NCBI RefSeq assembly: GCF_020164455.1
Contig: NZ_JAIQWW010000001.1
Span: 372,001 to 436,000 of the forward strand
DNA: 64,000 nt
Direction: 5' to 3'
Source: Phyllobacterium chamaecytisi
GTDB lineage: Bacteria > Pseudomonadota > Alphaproteobacteria > Rhizobiales > Rhizobiaceae
Shown here: piece after piece, positions 26,439 to 35,274 of the stretch
Layout: every line of letters starts with the position of its first letter
Numbering within the stretch: the stretch's first letter is position 1
Program-made: the position numbers and the translations under genes
Notes under the pieces: generated by a model
The model's input: the letters and a program-made list of their open reading frames with translations, nothing else
What the model was told of the DNA's origin: nothing
Database searches by the model: none

Positions 26439-27839
26439 TCAGTCGTCGCGTTGTCTCTTGTCAGGTCCCGATGCCGCAATCCGGGCCACTAGGTCCGGCA
26501 GCGAAGCGGTTTCTGTCAGACGAGCATTGCCGTTCTTTGCCACGTCGTTGCTTCCCTTGGGAAGAACAGCCTGTTTGAACCCAAGCTTATCTGCCTCCTT
26601 CAGCCTCTGCACAGCATGCGCCACCGGGCGAACCGCACCAGATAAACTGACTTCGCCGAAATAGACGCAATCTGCGGGAAGGGCAATACCGGCAATTGAG
26701 GAAACCAGCGCAGATGCAACTGCAAGGTCCGCTGCGGGCTCGGTTATTCGATATCCACCGGCCACATTCAGGTAAACGTCGTGCTGACCGAACCTTACGC
26801 CGCAATGCGCTTCGAGTACGGCGAGAATCATCGACAGCCGGTTTCCATCCCACCCGACAACTGCGCGGCGCGGCGTGCCAAGCGTCGAGGGTGCAACCAG
26901 CGCCTGAATTTCGACGAGTATCGGACGCGTACCCTCCATGCCTGCAAAAACCGCAGCTCCTGGAGACTTTTCGTTGCGTTCACCCAGGAAAAGCTCGGAA
27001 GGATTGGCGACTTCGCGCAATCCCTTGTCGGACATTTCGAACACGCCGATCTCGTCCGTCGGACCAAAACGGTTCTTTACGGTCCTCAAGATGCGGTAAT
27101 GGTGGCCGCCTTCGCCTTCGAAATAGAGCACGGCATCGACCATGTGCTCGATGACACGAGGCCCTGCGATCTGACCCTCCTTCGTCACGTGCCCTACGAG
27201 AACAACTGCCGCGCCGGTCTGCTTGGCATAGCGGATCATGGCTTGGGCGCCGGCTCGCACCTGCGTCACTGTGCCGGGGGCAGAATCGGCGGCGTCTGTC
27301 CACAATGTCTGGATCGAATCGATAATGATCAGATCTGGCCGCTTCGAATCGGAGATGGTGGCCAAGATGTCTTCGACATTGGTTTCGGCCGCGAGCAGCA
27401 CGTCGGTATCCGCAGCGTGCAATCGCTGGGCGCGCAACCGGATTTGCGCCACCGCTTCCTCACCCGAAACGTAAACGACTCGGTGGCCCTGGCGGGCGAG
27501 GGCCGCAGCAGCCTGCGTCAGCAATGTGGATTTGCCGATCCCGGGATCGCCGCCGATGAGAATCGCCGAACCGCGGACAAATCCCCCGCCGGTGACACGA
27601 TCCAGTTCGCCGATTCCTGACTGGATGCGCGGTGCATCCTCGATTTCGCCGGAAAGCGTGGTCAGCGCTACTGCGCGACCTTTACGTGATGAGAGCTTGC
27701 CTGGCCCGCTACCAATGCCGCCAGCCGTACCTTCCTCGACAAGCGTGTTCCACTCGCCGCACTCATCGCACTTGCCGGCCCAGCGGGTGTGTACTGCGCC
27801 GCAGTTCTGACAGATAAATTGAATTCTTGGCTTGGCCAT
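26439..27839 (-). CDS. radA: DNA repair protein RadA
   Basis: A 466-residue branch-migration ATPase that aids recombination. The N-terminal zinc finger has Cys10, Cys13, Cys24 and Cys27; the RecA-like core has Walker A GGDPGIGKST at 97-104 and the RadA signature KNRFG near 255; the C-terminus is the Lon-protease-like domain. ATG 27839 overlaps the alr stop by one base (TGATG), a coupled start; TTG at 27842 is unnecessary. Confidence 0.96.
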   Translation of the reverse strand: MAKPRIQFICQNCGAVHTRWAGKCDECGEWNTLVEEGTAGGIGSGPGKLSSRKGRAVALTTLSGEIEDAPRIQSGIGELDRVTGGGFVRGSAILIGGDPGIGKSTLLTQAAAALARQGHRVVYVSGEEAVAQIRLRAQRLHAADTDVLLAAETNVEDILATISDSKRPDLIIIDSIQTLWTDAADSAPGTVTQVRAGAQAMIRYAKQTGAAVVLVGHVTKEGQIAGPRVIEHMVDAVLYFEGEGGHHYRILRTVKNRFGPTDEIGVFEMSDKGLREVANPSELFLGERNEKSPGAAVFAGMEGTRPILVEIQALVAPSTLGTPRRAVVGWDGNRLSMILAVLEAHCGVRFGQHDVYLNVAGGYRITEPAADLAVASALVSSIAGIALPADCVYFGEVSLSGAVRPVAHAVQRLKEADKLGFKQAVLPKGSNDVAKNGNARLTETASLPDLVARIAASGPDKRQRDD

Positions 27840-29005
27840 CAATCGCTTTCGGATTTGAGATAGCGCCGGTGATAGCGGTTCCCAAGGCTGGTAAGCAACT
27901 CATATCCGATCGTTCCAGCGGCGCGAGCAGCGTCGTCCAACGCAATGTTGTGTCCGAAGAGTTCGACGTAGTCCCCTGGGCTGACCGCATCCACTGGAAG
28001 ATCAGTGATATCGAACGATGTCAGATCCATGGTGACGCGACCAATAATCGGAACTTTGCTCCCGGCAACAAAGCCTACGCCGCCGTTGGGTATGGCGCGG
28101 CGCAACGGCACGCCACTGCCCGATGCGGAACGAAGATAACCATCCGCATAGCCTACCGAGCAAACGGCAATACGCGTGTCGCGTTTAAGCGTCGCGGTAG
28201 CGCCGTAACCCACGGTCTCGCCCTTTAGTCCAGTGCGGATCTGTACAATGCGTGCTTCCAGCGTCACCACAGGGCGCATGGGATTGGCGGCGGCCGAGAG
28301 TGGTTCGCCGCCATACATGGCAACGCCGGGTCGGCTGAGTTCATATTCACCTATACGTGTGTGAAAAATGCCCGGGGAATTTGCGATGCTTGATTCAATA
28401 CCTGCAAAAGCCACGCGAAGTTTTTGAAATGATTCGATTTGTTTCCGGTTCAACGCATGCGCTTGATCGTCAGCCGTAGCGAGGTGCGTCATCAGTAGAA
28501 CTGGCTTTGGGTTCCGTAGATCAGCCGTGAAAGTCAAGGCTTCCTCGACGGTAATGCCGAGACGGTTCATACCGGTGTCCACGTGCAGCGCGAAGGGAAG
28601 CTTGTCCTTTCGACGGGTATTCAGGCGCTTCCACAAATCGAGTTCATAAACCGAGCCAAGAACGGGAATGAGATCCGATTGGCAGTAGGCTTCGAATGCT
28701 TCGGCGAAAAACCCGTTGAGCACAAACACCCGTGCATCAGGCGCGACAGCTTTTACCCGCAGACCTTCCTCGGCCAGCGCGACAAAGAAAGTGCGGCATC
28801 CAGCCTGCCACAACGCCGGTACGACATGCACGATGCCGAGGCCGTACGCGTCGGACTTGACGACAGCACTGGCCTCTGCGGGTTTCGATTTTTCGGCGAG
28901 GAATAGCCAATTGGCGGCAAGCGCATCGAGATCGATTGTTAGCCGTCCCCCGGCTAGCCGAGGATCTGCGCCGATCGTGGTGGTTTGAGGCTTTTTGGCA
29001 GTCAA
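27839..29005 (-). CDS. alr: Alanine racemase
   Basis: A roughly 388-residue PLP enzyme that makes D-alanine for peptidoglycan. The PLP lysine is in AVVKSDAYGLG near residue 50, and VGYGATATL and the C-terminal VSPGDYVELFG region fit the fold-type III family. The start is uncertain: TTG 29005 lies directly after the dnaB stop, while TTG 29047 gives 402 residues and overlaps dnaB by 38 bases. No ATG is available near the conserved N-terminus. It is translated between dnaB and radA. Confidence 0.9.
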   Translation of the reverse strand: MTAKKPQTTTIGADPRLAGGRLTIDLDALAANWLFLAEKSKPAEASAVVKSDAYGLGIVHVVPALWQAGCRTFFVALAEEGLRVKAVAPDARVFVLNGFFAEAFEAYCQSDLIPVLGSVYELDLWKRLNTRRKDKLPFALHVDTGMNRLGITVEEALTFTADLRNPKPVLLMTHLATADDQAHALNRKQIESFQKLRVAFAGIESSIANSPGIFHTRIGEYELSRPGVAMYGGEPLSAAANPMRPVVTLEARIVQIRTGLKGETVGYGATATLKRDTRIAVCSVGYADGYLRSASGSGVPLRRAIPNGGVGFVAGSKVPIIGRVTMDLTSFDITDLPVDAVSPGDYVELFGHNIALDDAARAAGTIGYELLTSLGNRYHRRYLKSESD

Positions 29006-29009
29006 AGGT

Positions 29010-30503
29010 TCACTCGAACCGTTCAGGAAGATGCGAATCTTCGGCAAGATCGGTAAAGCGGGTAAATTCCGCCTGGAATGCCAGTCTTACCGTGCCAGTC
29101 GGGCCGTGACGTTGCTTGGCGACGATGACTTCCGCCTTGCCCGTAGCTTCGTTGAGATCGGCCTGCCACTTGAAATGCTCTTCCGTGCCGACCTTAGGTT
29201 CCTTGTTCTTGATGTAATATTCGTCGCGATAAACGAAAAGCACCACGTCGGCGTCCTGCTCGATCGAACCGGATTCGCGCAAGTCGGAAAGTTGCGGATG
29301 CTTGTCTTCGCGGCTTTCCACCTGACGCGACAGCTGGGAGAGGGCGATGATCGGCGTGTTCAATTCCTTGCCAAGCGCCTTTAGGCCCGTGGTGATTTCG
29401 GTAATTTCCTGCACGCGGTTTTCCGAAGCGCGCTTGGACGACCCTTGCATCAGCTGAATATAGTCGATGACCAGAACGTCGAGCCCGCGCTGGCGCTTCA
29501 GCCGCCGCGCTCGCGCTGCAAGTTGGGCGATAGAAATACCGCCGGTCTGATCGATATAAAGCGGCACCTTCTGCATATGCTGCGAACAGGCAACCAGCTT
29601 TTCGAAATCGGCTTCACTGATTTCACCGCGACGGATTTTTGACGAACTGATCTCCGACTGCTCGGAAATGATACGCGTGGCCAGCTGTTCCGACGACATT
29701 TCGAGCGAGAAGAAGCCGACAACGCCGCCGTTCTTGGCCTTGAACGTACCGTCTGCCAATTGTTCCGGTTCATAGGCTGCGGCAATGTTGAATGCGATAT
29801 TGGTCGCAAGCGAAGTCTTGCCCATGCCGGGGCGTCCGGCGAGGACAATCAGATCGGACGGTTGAAGGCCGCCCATGCGGGCATCGAGCGCGCGAATACC
29901 TGTCGAGATACCCGAAAGGTGCCCGTCGCGCATGAACGCCGCGTTGGCCATGTCGACGGCAGTCTTGACCGCATCGGTAAAGGTCTGGAACCCACCATCG
30001 TAGCGGCCGGTTTCGGCAAGCTCGAACAGGCGCCGTTCCGCATCTTCGATCTGGCCCTGCGGCGCCACGTCAACCGGCGCGTCATAGGCTATGTTGACCA
30101 TGTCTTCGCCGATGGTAATCAAAGCACGGCGCGTTGCCAGATCGTAGATCGCCCGGCCGTAGTCTTCGGCGTTGATGATAGTTACGGCCTCGGCGGCAAG
30201 GCGGGCGAGATATTGCATCACCGTCATTTCGCCGATTTTGGCGTCAGCCGGCATGAATGTCTTCAGCGTCACCGGATTCGCCATCTTCCCCATGCGAATC
30301 ATATCGGACGCGACTTCGAAGATCTTGCGATGCAGCGGTTCGTTGAAATGGGTCGACTTCAGAAAGTCGGAAACACGGTAAAACGCATCATTATTGACGA
30401 GAATGGCGCCCAACAGAGCCTGTTCTGCCTCGATATTGTTAGGGGCTTCGCGGTAAAGCGCTCCTTGAGCCTCGTTGATCTTGCGTACCGTAGCTTCAGC
30501 CAT
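29010..30503 (-). CDS. dnaB: Replicative DNA helicase
   Basis: A 497-residue hexameric helicase that opens the replication fork. The N-terminal primase-interacting domain (about 15-120, with PNNIEAEQALLGAIL) is followed by the RecA-like motor with Walker A GRPGMGKTS, then VIDYIQLM and the ESREDKHPQLSDLRESG stretch typical of DnaB. No intein is present. The ATG at 30503 starts near the usual N-terminus. It is upstream of alr and downstream of a 438-base gap. Confidence 0.97.
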   Translation of the reverse strand: MAEATVRKINEAQGALYREAPNNIEAEQALLGAILVNNDAFYRVSDFLKSTHFNEPLHRKIFEVASDMIRMGKMANPVTLKTFMPADAKIGEMTVMQYLARLAAEAVTIINAEDYGRAIYDLATRRALITIGEDMVNIAYDAPVDVAPQGQIEDAERRLFELAETGRYDGGFQTFTDAVKTAVDMANAAFMRDGHLSGISTGIRALDARMGGLQPSDLIVLAGRPGMGKTSLATNIAFNIAAAYEPEQLADGTFKAKNGGVVGFFSLEMSSEQLATRIISEQSEISSSKIRRGEISEADFEKLVACSQHMQKVPLYIDQTGGISIAQLAARARRLKRQRGLDVLVIDYIQLMQGSSKRASENRVQEITEITTGLKALGKELNTPIIALSQLSRQVESREDKHPQLSDLRESGSIEQDADVVLFVYRDEYYIKNKEPKVGTEEHFKWQADLNEATGKAEVIVAKQRHGPTGTVRLAFQAEFTRFTDLAEDSHLPERFE

Positions 30504-30941
30504 TTCAAATTTTCCTGTTCTCCGATCACTATGGCCCAGTGGGGAAAATTATGGCGTGGCAGATTTGCCCTTATCACCACAATTCACACAGATGCGGATA
30601 AGAAAACCCGTCGCTTGACTCTGACGGTCGACTATACCGTGAGTCGTGTTGAAAAAGCGACGGTATACGGGCTGAAAGGCACTACCTCTCCGTCATCCTC
30701 GGGCTTGACCCGAGGACCCACGGCAAAGGGGTGTCAGCTTGAGCAACGTACTCGACGGGATCCAGTTAGATGATTCGAAATTCGCCATTGAGCATGGCGC
30801 TGAGCTAGTATGCGTCGTGCAATCTATCGGCTTAGCGCGTCTCAGCCGTGGGTCCTCGGGTCAAGCCCGAGGATGACGGAGAGGAGGTGCTTTAGCAGAA
30901 CTGGAGCGGACGGCTCTATCTCGTCGAACGTGGCTGGAACG
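30504..30941. other. Non-coding gap between cfa and dnaB
   Basis: No convincing gene lies in these 438 bases. They include the dnaB promoter region, a DnaA-box-like nonamer (TGCGGATAA at 30593-30601, reverse complement TTATCCGCA) and a pair of perfect 40-base inverted repeats at 30685 and 30845. Confidence 0.65.
30685..30884. repeat. Paired 40-base inverted intergenic repeats
   Basis: The 40 bases at 30685-30724 are the exact reverse complement of 30845-30884. Each arm has an inner palindrome, CCTCGGG, five bases, CCCGAGG, and similarity continues imperfectly beyond the outer ends. The core, with CGTCATCCTCGGGCTTGACC, is a type of dispersed palindromic repeat I recall from many alphaproteobacterial intergenic regions. 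The unit is about 200 bases and codes for no protein. Confidence 0.85.
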
Positions 30942-32222
30942 TTACCGCCCAGCGACTGATTCTTTGGTTTCCACCTGGCTGTTGGCGGAGCTGCGTTCGC
31001 ATTCGAGCCGCTTGAGCCGCTTTTCTTCCTTCTCGATATAGTTCCGGGTTAGTGGCACGGCTTCCTGCCGGTGTGCGAGCTGGATCTGGAACACCACCAA
31101 GTTTTGCCAGCGGAACGCCGCTTCCGAAGCCGCAAGATAGAATTCCCACATCCGACAGAACCGTTCATCGTAGATCGCCTTGGCTTTCTCGCGATTCGCC
31201 ATGAATCGTTCGCGCCAGATACGCAAAGTGTCCGCGTAGTGCAGACGGAGAATCTCGATATCGGTGACAACGAGGCCAGCCTTTTCGATGTGCGGCAGCA
31301 CTTCCGAGAGTGCCGGAATATAACCGCCCGGGAATATGTATTTCTGGATGAAGGCGTTCGTATAGGAGGGGCCATCCGAGCGCCCGATAGAATGCAGGAG
31401 GAATACGCCGTCCTTCTTCAAAAGCCGCGCGGTGTGCTGGAAATATTCCGGGAAGTGCCCGATACCGACATGTTCGAACATGCCAACTGATACGATGCGG
31501 TCGAAGGTCTCTTCAATCGTCCTATAGTCCTGAAGGGTGAATTGCGCTTGTCCCGTCAGGCCTTCTTCAAATGCGCGCTTGTTGGCGATACCGAATTGCT
31601 CTTGCGACAGCGTTACACCGGTCACATTAGTTTCGAGGTGCTTGGCGAGATAGATTCCGAGACCGCCCCAGCCACAGCCGATATCGAGCGTTTTGTGACC
31701 CTTTTGAACCAAAAGTTTGGCTGCGATGTGCCGTTTTTTCGCCAGTTGTGCCTCTTCCAACGTGGCATCCGGCCGTTCAAAGTAGGCACAGGAATACTGC
31801 ATGTCAGTATCAAGGAACAACCTGTAGAGATCTTCAGACAGATCGTAGTGGCGCTGAACGTTGCTGGAAGCGCGCGTCAGCGTGTTCATCTGATGCAGGC
31901 GGCGGGTGGCACGGCGGATACCTTCGATCGCCAACATCCAGGGTTCCTTGGCGACAGTCGCCCCGGTATTTTCGAAGATAATCTTCAGGACGTCATAAAT
32001 ATCGCCTTCGAGAACGTCGATATCGCCGTTCATATAGGCTTCCGGGAAATGTAGCGACGGGTCGAAAGCGATCTTTCGTTCGGCCGCAGCGCTATTGATG
32101 CGAAAGGCGAATTGCTCTCCGGTTCCATCACCGAAGGTTTGAGATTTACCGGAAGAGTCTGTGATAACCAAAGTGCCAGTGTAGATCATCCGCGAGAGCG
32201 CGGCTTTTAGTATGGCATTCAT
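30942..32222 (-). CDS. cfa: Cyclopropane-fatty-acyl-phospholipid synthase
   Basis: A 426-residue SAM-dependent methyltransferase that turns unsaturated acyl chains of membrane phospholipids into cyclopropane rings. The SAM-binding motif LDIGCGWGGLGIY is near residue 195, preceded by YDLS and QYSCAYF, and followed by VSVGMFEHVG. A basic C-terminal tail (KEEKRLKRLECERS) follows. ATG 32222 has GGAG six bases upstream; TTG at 32228 is not needed. It is transcribed towards the repeat-bearing gap. Confidence 0.95.
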   Translation of the reverse strand: MNAILKAALSRMIYTGTLVITDSSGKSQTFGDGTGEQFAFRINSAAAERKIAFDPSLHFPEAYMNGDIDVLEGDIYDVLKIIFENTGATVAKEPWMLAIEGIRRATRRLHQMNTLTRASSNVQRHYDLSEDLYRLFLDTDMQYSCAYFERPDATLEEAQLAKKRHIAAKLLVQKGHKTLDIGCGWGGLGIYLAKHLETNVTGVTLSQEQFGIANKRAFEEGLTGQAQFTLQDYRTIEETFDRIVSVGMFEHVGIGHFPEYFQHTARLLKKDGVFLLHSIGRSDGPSYTNAFIQKYIFPGGYIPALSEVLPHIEKAGLVVTDIEILRLHYADTLRIWRERFMANREKAKAIYDERFCRMWEFYLAASEAAFRWQNLVVFQIQLAHRQEAVPLTRNYIEKEEKRLKRLECERSSANSQVETKESVAGR

Positions 32223-32335
32223 GAACAATCTCCATCATTGACGATAGAGCTCGGCCATTAACAGGCTCGGGAGGTGAGCCGTGGTCGGGCGTGGTAGGAC
32301 AAACAAATCTAATCGTTTTTTTGTTCCTGAAAAGC

Positions 32336-32364
32336 AAAAAAATACCCGGCACTGCTGCCGGGTA
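32336..32364 (-). terminator. Rho-independent terminator after rplI
   Basis: On the minus strand, TACCCGGCA, loop of four, TGCCGGGTA (32364-32343), then a run of seven T (32342-32336). It ends the rpsF-rpsR-DUF2232-rplI operon about 50 bases beyond the rplI stop. Confidence 0.9.
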
Positions 32365-32415
32365 CTTTCAAAATGTTGATGAGATCATTCGAAAGAATGA
32401 TCTATCGAAAAAAGA

Positions 32416-32985
32416 TCAGGCGTTTTCTTCGCCTTCTTCGTCCTCATCGAAGAATTCGTCCGCAAGCGGAACTTCCTCGATGCCGTAGATCGCCTCAGCG
32501 GAGGTAAGATCTTCGCCCTTTACCTGACGCTCGGCTTCATCTGCAGTACGGGCAATGTTGATCGTGACCGTTGCTTCGACTTCCGGATGTAGTGTCAGCA
32601 CGATCTTGTGCAGGCCAATGGTCTTGATCGGCGTGTTCAGTTCAACCTGGTTACGGTTGATCGAGAAGCCTTCAGCGGTGATCAGATCAGCGATATCGCG
32701 TGTCGAAACTGAACCGTAAAGCTGACCGGTTTCGCCAGCCGAACGAACGGCGATGAACGACTTGCCGTCGAGCTTTTCGGCGATCGCCTGTGCTTCCGTC
32801 TTGCGTTCGAGGTTGCGTGCTTCGAGCTGTGCGCGCTGGCCTTCGAACTTCTTCTTGTTGGCTTCGTTGGCACGAAGAGCCTTGCCCTGTGGCAACAGGA
32901 AATTACGGGCAAAGCCGTCCTTTACCTTGACTGTTTCGCCCATCTGGCCGAGGCGGCTGATACGTTCGAGAAGAATGACTTCCAT
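32416..32985 (-). CDS. rplI: 50S ribosomal protein L9
   Basis: A 189-residue L9 protein, which binds 23S rRNA and bridges domains of the 50S subunit. The N-terminal domain [19 protein letters not shown] with [13 protein letters not shown] is canonical, followed by a long helix and the C-terminal domain. It is longer than the E. coli protein (149 residues) by an acidic tail ([14 protein letters not shown]), common in alphaproteobacteria. It lies 26 bases after DUF2232 and before a strong terminator. Confidence 0.97.
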   Translation of the reverse strand: MEVILLERISRLGQMGETVKVKDGFARNFLLPQGKALRANEANKKKFEGQRAQLEARNLERKTEAQAIAEKLDGKSFIAVRSAGETGQLYGSVSTRDIADLITAEGFSINRNQVELNTPIKTIGLHKIVLTLHPEVEATVTINIARTADEAERQVKGEDLTSAEAIYGIEEVPLADEFFDEDEEGEENA

Positions 32986-33011
32986 TTGAATTATCCTTGT
33001 CTGTTCTAATG

Positions 33012-33983
33012 TTAATTGTCGTTGTTAGGTGGTGTTGTATTCGCAGCCTTCGAAACCGGGGCGTTGCGCGACGTGTCGAACAAACCGGCAAGAAGGAAGA
33101 GGAAAAGCACAAAGGCGAAAAGCAGAACCGCGAGGTAAGCGAACCATAGTGCCACTGGACGCCATGGTGCGCCGCGGGTTCTTGCGTGCAATATGGCGAA
33201 ACCGGCCATAGTGAAACCGGCACCGAGTGCGCCGGCTATTGCCGTTGCGGCGTAGCCGATACCGCCCGGCAAAAAGCAAGCAGCGCAAACGATGGCGAAG
33301 ATGATAAGCGCGGAGCGAGGCATACGCAGCGCCCGCGGCCAGTCATCATGCGGTCGGCGTAGTTTGCCGGAAGCCGCCGTCAACCGCAGTGCCAGATAGA
33401 GATTGGCGACGATTATCGTCACCCATACGGCCGGCTGAAGGGCGGGCAGTACACGCACGACAAACAGTGCCATGCTCTGCGCAACATCGGCATTTGCAGC
33501 AAGTTCAGGGTTGCTTGCGGCAAGCTGCTGCCCCAGTGATTTCGCCAGTTCGCCTGCAAGTTCATCGCCAAAGCCAACGAGCATTCCGATGACGATGAAA
33601 CTGGCTGCTACAATCAGCGCCAGGCGCAGCAGAGTATCGGCGAGTGGATACCAGACCATGACGTCCTTCGGCCCACCGATTTCATCGGCAGGGCGCGCCA
33701 AGCCAGTAAAATAAGAGGCGGCCGCGGCGGGGAGCGCAGTGATCAGGACAACGATAAGGGCCGCCATTGGCGCGGCAAGCACGGACACGGCAACAGCCAT
33801 GGAAAGGGCGGCAATCAGGCCGGCGGCCGTACCCCAGCCGAGAGCTGCTACAAAAATAGGCAGCGGCGAAAACAGCAATAGCGCCATGGCGAGGGTCGAT
33901 TGCGTGATAACGCCAACCGAAAGCAGTGCAGCGGCAAAGCCCGCCAACACACCCACGCCGATATCTTTTGCAGTCAGTTTCAT
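33012..33983 (-). CDS. DUF2232 family membrane protein
   Basis: A 323-residue integral membrane protein with about eight hydrophobic segments and little hydrophilic domain. It belongs by position and appearance to DUF2232 (YybS-like), which in alphaproteobacteria sits between rpsR and rplI; its function is unknown. The start is ATG 33983 ([15 protein letters not shown]). A 201-base gap with a repeat and two hairpins separates it from rpsR, so its expression relative to S18 may be lowered. Confidence 0.85.
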   Translation of the reverse strand: MKLTAKDIGVGVLAGFAAALLSVGVITQSTLAMALLLFSPLPIFVAALGWGTAAGLIAALSMAVAVSVLAAPMAALIVVLITALPAAAASYFTGLARPADEIGGPKDVMVWYPLADTLLRLALIVAASFIVIGMLVGFGDELAGELAKSLGQQLAASNPELAANADVAQSMALFVVRVLPALQPAVWVTIIVANLYLALRLTAASGKLRRPHDDWPRALRMPRSALIIFAIVCAACFLPGGIGYAATAIAGALGAGFTMAGFAILHARTRGAPWRPVALWFAYLAVLLFAFVLFLFLLAGLFDTSRNAPVSKAANTTPPNNDN

Positions 33984-34055
33984 TTCGCTCGCTGTCCTGC
34001 TTGTTTCAGCAGTTAGAGGCGGTCCTTAGACCACTACCTCAACTCGGGTTTCAAT

Positions 34056-34112
34056 TTGTTTTGACGCAATCCCTGACGGAAAACCGGTTCCCACTTTTCC
34101 TGGAATTGCTTT
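34056..34112. repeat. Rhizobial-type dispersed intergenic repeat
   Basis: About 57 bases around GACGGAAAACCGGTTCCCAC, with GGAAAA and TTTTCC arms and an AACCGGTT palindrome. I recall this sequence type as highly repeated between genes of Brucella, Ochrobactrum and relatives. One copy is seen here. Confidence 0.6.
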
Positions 34113-34114
34113 GG

Positions 34115-34147
34115 TCCACCAGGCCCGCGCCCATCGCGGATGGTGGA
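34115..34147. other. Strong stem-loop between rpsR and DUF2232
   Basis: TCCACCA (34115-34121) pairs with TGGTGGA (34141-34147), and inside them CCGCG (34125-34129) pairs with CGCGG (34135-34139) around a five-base loop. It lies next to the rpsR terminator-like hairpin and may stabilise the processed mRNA end. Confidence 0.5.
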
Positions 34148-34151
34148 ATAA

Positions 34152-34175
34152 GGCGGCGGGTCGAAACCCACCGCC
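34152..34175 (-). terminator. Terminator or attenuator after rpsR
   Basis: On the minus strand GGCGGTGGGT, TTCG loop, ACCCGCCGCC, then TTATTCC. The one non-Watson-Crick position is a G-U wobble only in minus-strand RNA, which indicates the direction. The T tract is short, so it is probably partial and lets some transcription into DUF2232-rplI. Confidence 0.65.
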
Positions 34176-34184
34176 TCAGTTTCA

Positions 34185-34433
34185 TTATTTTACAACGTAT
34201 GGCAGCAGGCCGAGGAAGCGGGCACGCTTGATCGCCTGGGCGAGTTCGCGCTGCTTCTTCTGGCTGACAGCCGTGATACGGGAAGGAACGATCTTGCCAC
34301 GCTCGGAAATGTAGCGCGACAGGAGCTTCACGTCCTTGTAGTCGATCTTCGGCGCATTGGCACCCGAGAACGGGCAGGTCTTGCGGCGGCGATGGAACGG
34401 ACGGCGGGTCGGGATCTGATTGATATCAACCAT
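34185..34433 (-). CDS. rpsR: 30S ribosomal protein S18
   Basis: An 82-residue S18, which pairs with S6 on the platform of the 30S subunit. It has [12 protein letters not shown] near the start and the conserved core [17 protein letters not shown]. The length is normal. ATG 34433 overlaps the rpsF stop by one base (TAATG), a tightly coupled arrangement that keeps S6 and S18 equal. Confidence 0.97.
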   Translation of the reverse strand: MVDINQIPTRRPFHRRRKTCPFSGANAPKIDYKDVKLLSRYISERGKIVPSRITAVSQKKQRELAQAIKRARFLGLLPYVVK

Positions 34434-34858
34434 TATTCTGCTCCTTCACCGGCTTCGTCACGCGGACGGCGTGGACGGCGCGGACGGTCGTCGTCGCGGC
34501 CACCGAACTTGTTGTCGTCGCGGTCGCGGCGATCGTCACGGCGAGCGAGCATGGCCGACTGGCCTTCCTCGTGTTCGTCAACGCGGATCGTCATGAAACG
34601 CAGGACGTCTTCGTTGATGCGCTGCTGACGCTCGAGCTCGGCAACAGCTGCTGCAGGAGCAGTGATGTTGAGCAGCGAATAATACGCCTTGCGGTTCTTG
34701 TTTATGCGATAGGTGAGGGCACGAAGTCCCCAGCTTTCAATACGCCCGACTGAGCCGCCATTGGTCTCGATGATACCCTTGTATTGTTCTACAAGCGCAT
34801 CGACCTGCTGCTGCGAAATGTCCTGTCGAGCAAGGAACACATGTTCATAAAGAGCCAT
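34433..34858 (-). CDS. rpsF: 30S ribosomal protein S6
   Basis: A 141-residue S6. The core starts [15 protein letters not shown] at ATG 34858, behind AAAGG; the frame is open to 34975 but that part is leader. About the last 33 residues are a highly charged tail rich in Arg and Asp ([20 protein letters not shown]), longer than in many bacteria. It is first in the rpsF-rpsR-DUF2232-rplI operon. Confidence 0.97.
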   Translation of the reverse strand: MALYEHVFLARQDISQQQVDALVEQYKGIIETNGGSVGRIESWGLRALTYRINKNRKAYYSLLNITAPAAAVAELERQQRINEDVLRFMTIRVDEHEEGQSAMLARRDDRRDRDDNKFGGRDDDRPRRPRRPRDEAGEGAE

Positions 34859-35274
34859 TTGTCTTTGCCTTTCTTCGTTAATATTGCCCGGTATCAACGG
34901 TAAACCTCTGCGAATCTCTCTGCCGGAGACCGGCGAAGAAAGGACGCTGATGGAGACGATCGAGAGCGGAGACACGGGAGGCTGAAGCTCTTATGCTTCG
35001 ACGGATCGAAATCCGGCCCTCCGTTCAGCCCCCAGCTGACGCCGAGCAATGAACGGGCGCTCTATACGGGCAAATGCCCAAATAAGCAACCCGCCTGGAA
35101 ATTTTATGCGGAAGAGCGCGTTTGAACTGTAAAACGAGGTGAATGTCCAATCTAAAAGCTCTGTCGACGTAAAGGTGACGATACGCTCGCCCTATCAAAG
35201 CTTGACTTCGTGCTTGCCTGTAGGCACATCGCGCGACAGATTCACACTGTAAGCAACCTTTGGAGGCGCAGCTT
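34859..35274. other. Divergent non-coding region between rpsF and fabD
   Basis: A 416-base gap holding the rpsF leader and the fabD promoter. I find no gene. The structured element at 34976-35033 is the main feature; a smaller GCCGG-TCT-CCGGC hairpin lies nearer to rpsF (around 34922-34934). Confidence 0.6.
34976..35033 (-). promoter_or_regulatory. Structured rpsF leader element
   Basis: On the minus strand GGCTGAA (35030-35024) pairs with TTCAGCC (34986-34980), flanked by further G and C pairing, enclosing two hairpins: CGGAT-TTCG-ATCCG and GAAGC-ATAAGA-GCTTC. It lies about 120 bases upstream of rpsF. S6-S18 operons of many bacteria carry autoregulatory leader RNAs; whether this is one cannot be told by eye. 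Pairing is equally possible on the plus strand. Confidence 0.45.

Noticed and set aside
29760-30773. Plus-strand frame of 337 codons opposite dnaB that runs into the repeat gap
   Set aside because: It is antisense to dnaB for most of its length and then crosses the inverted repeat; composition is not protein-like.
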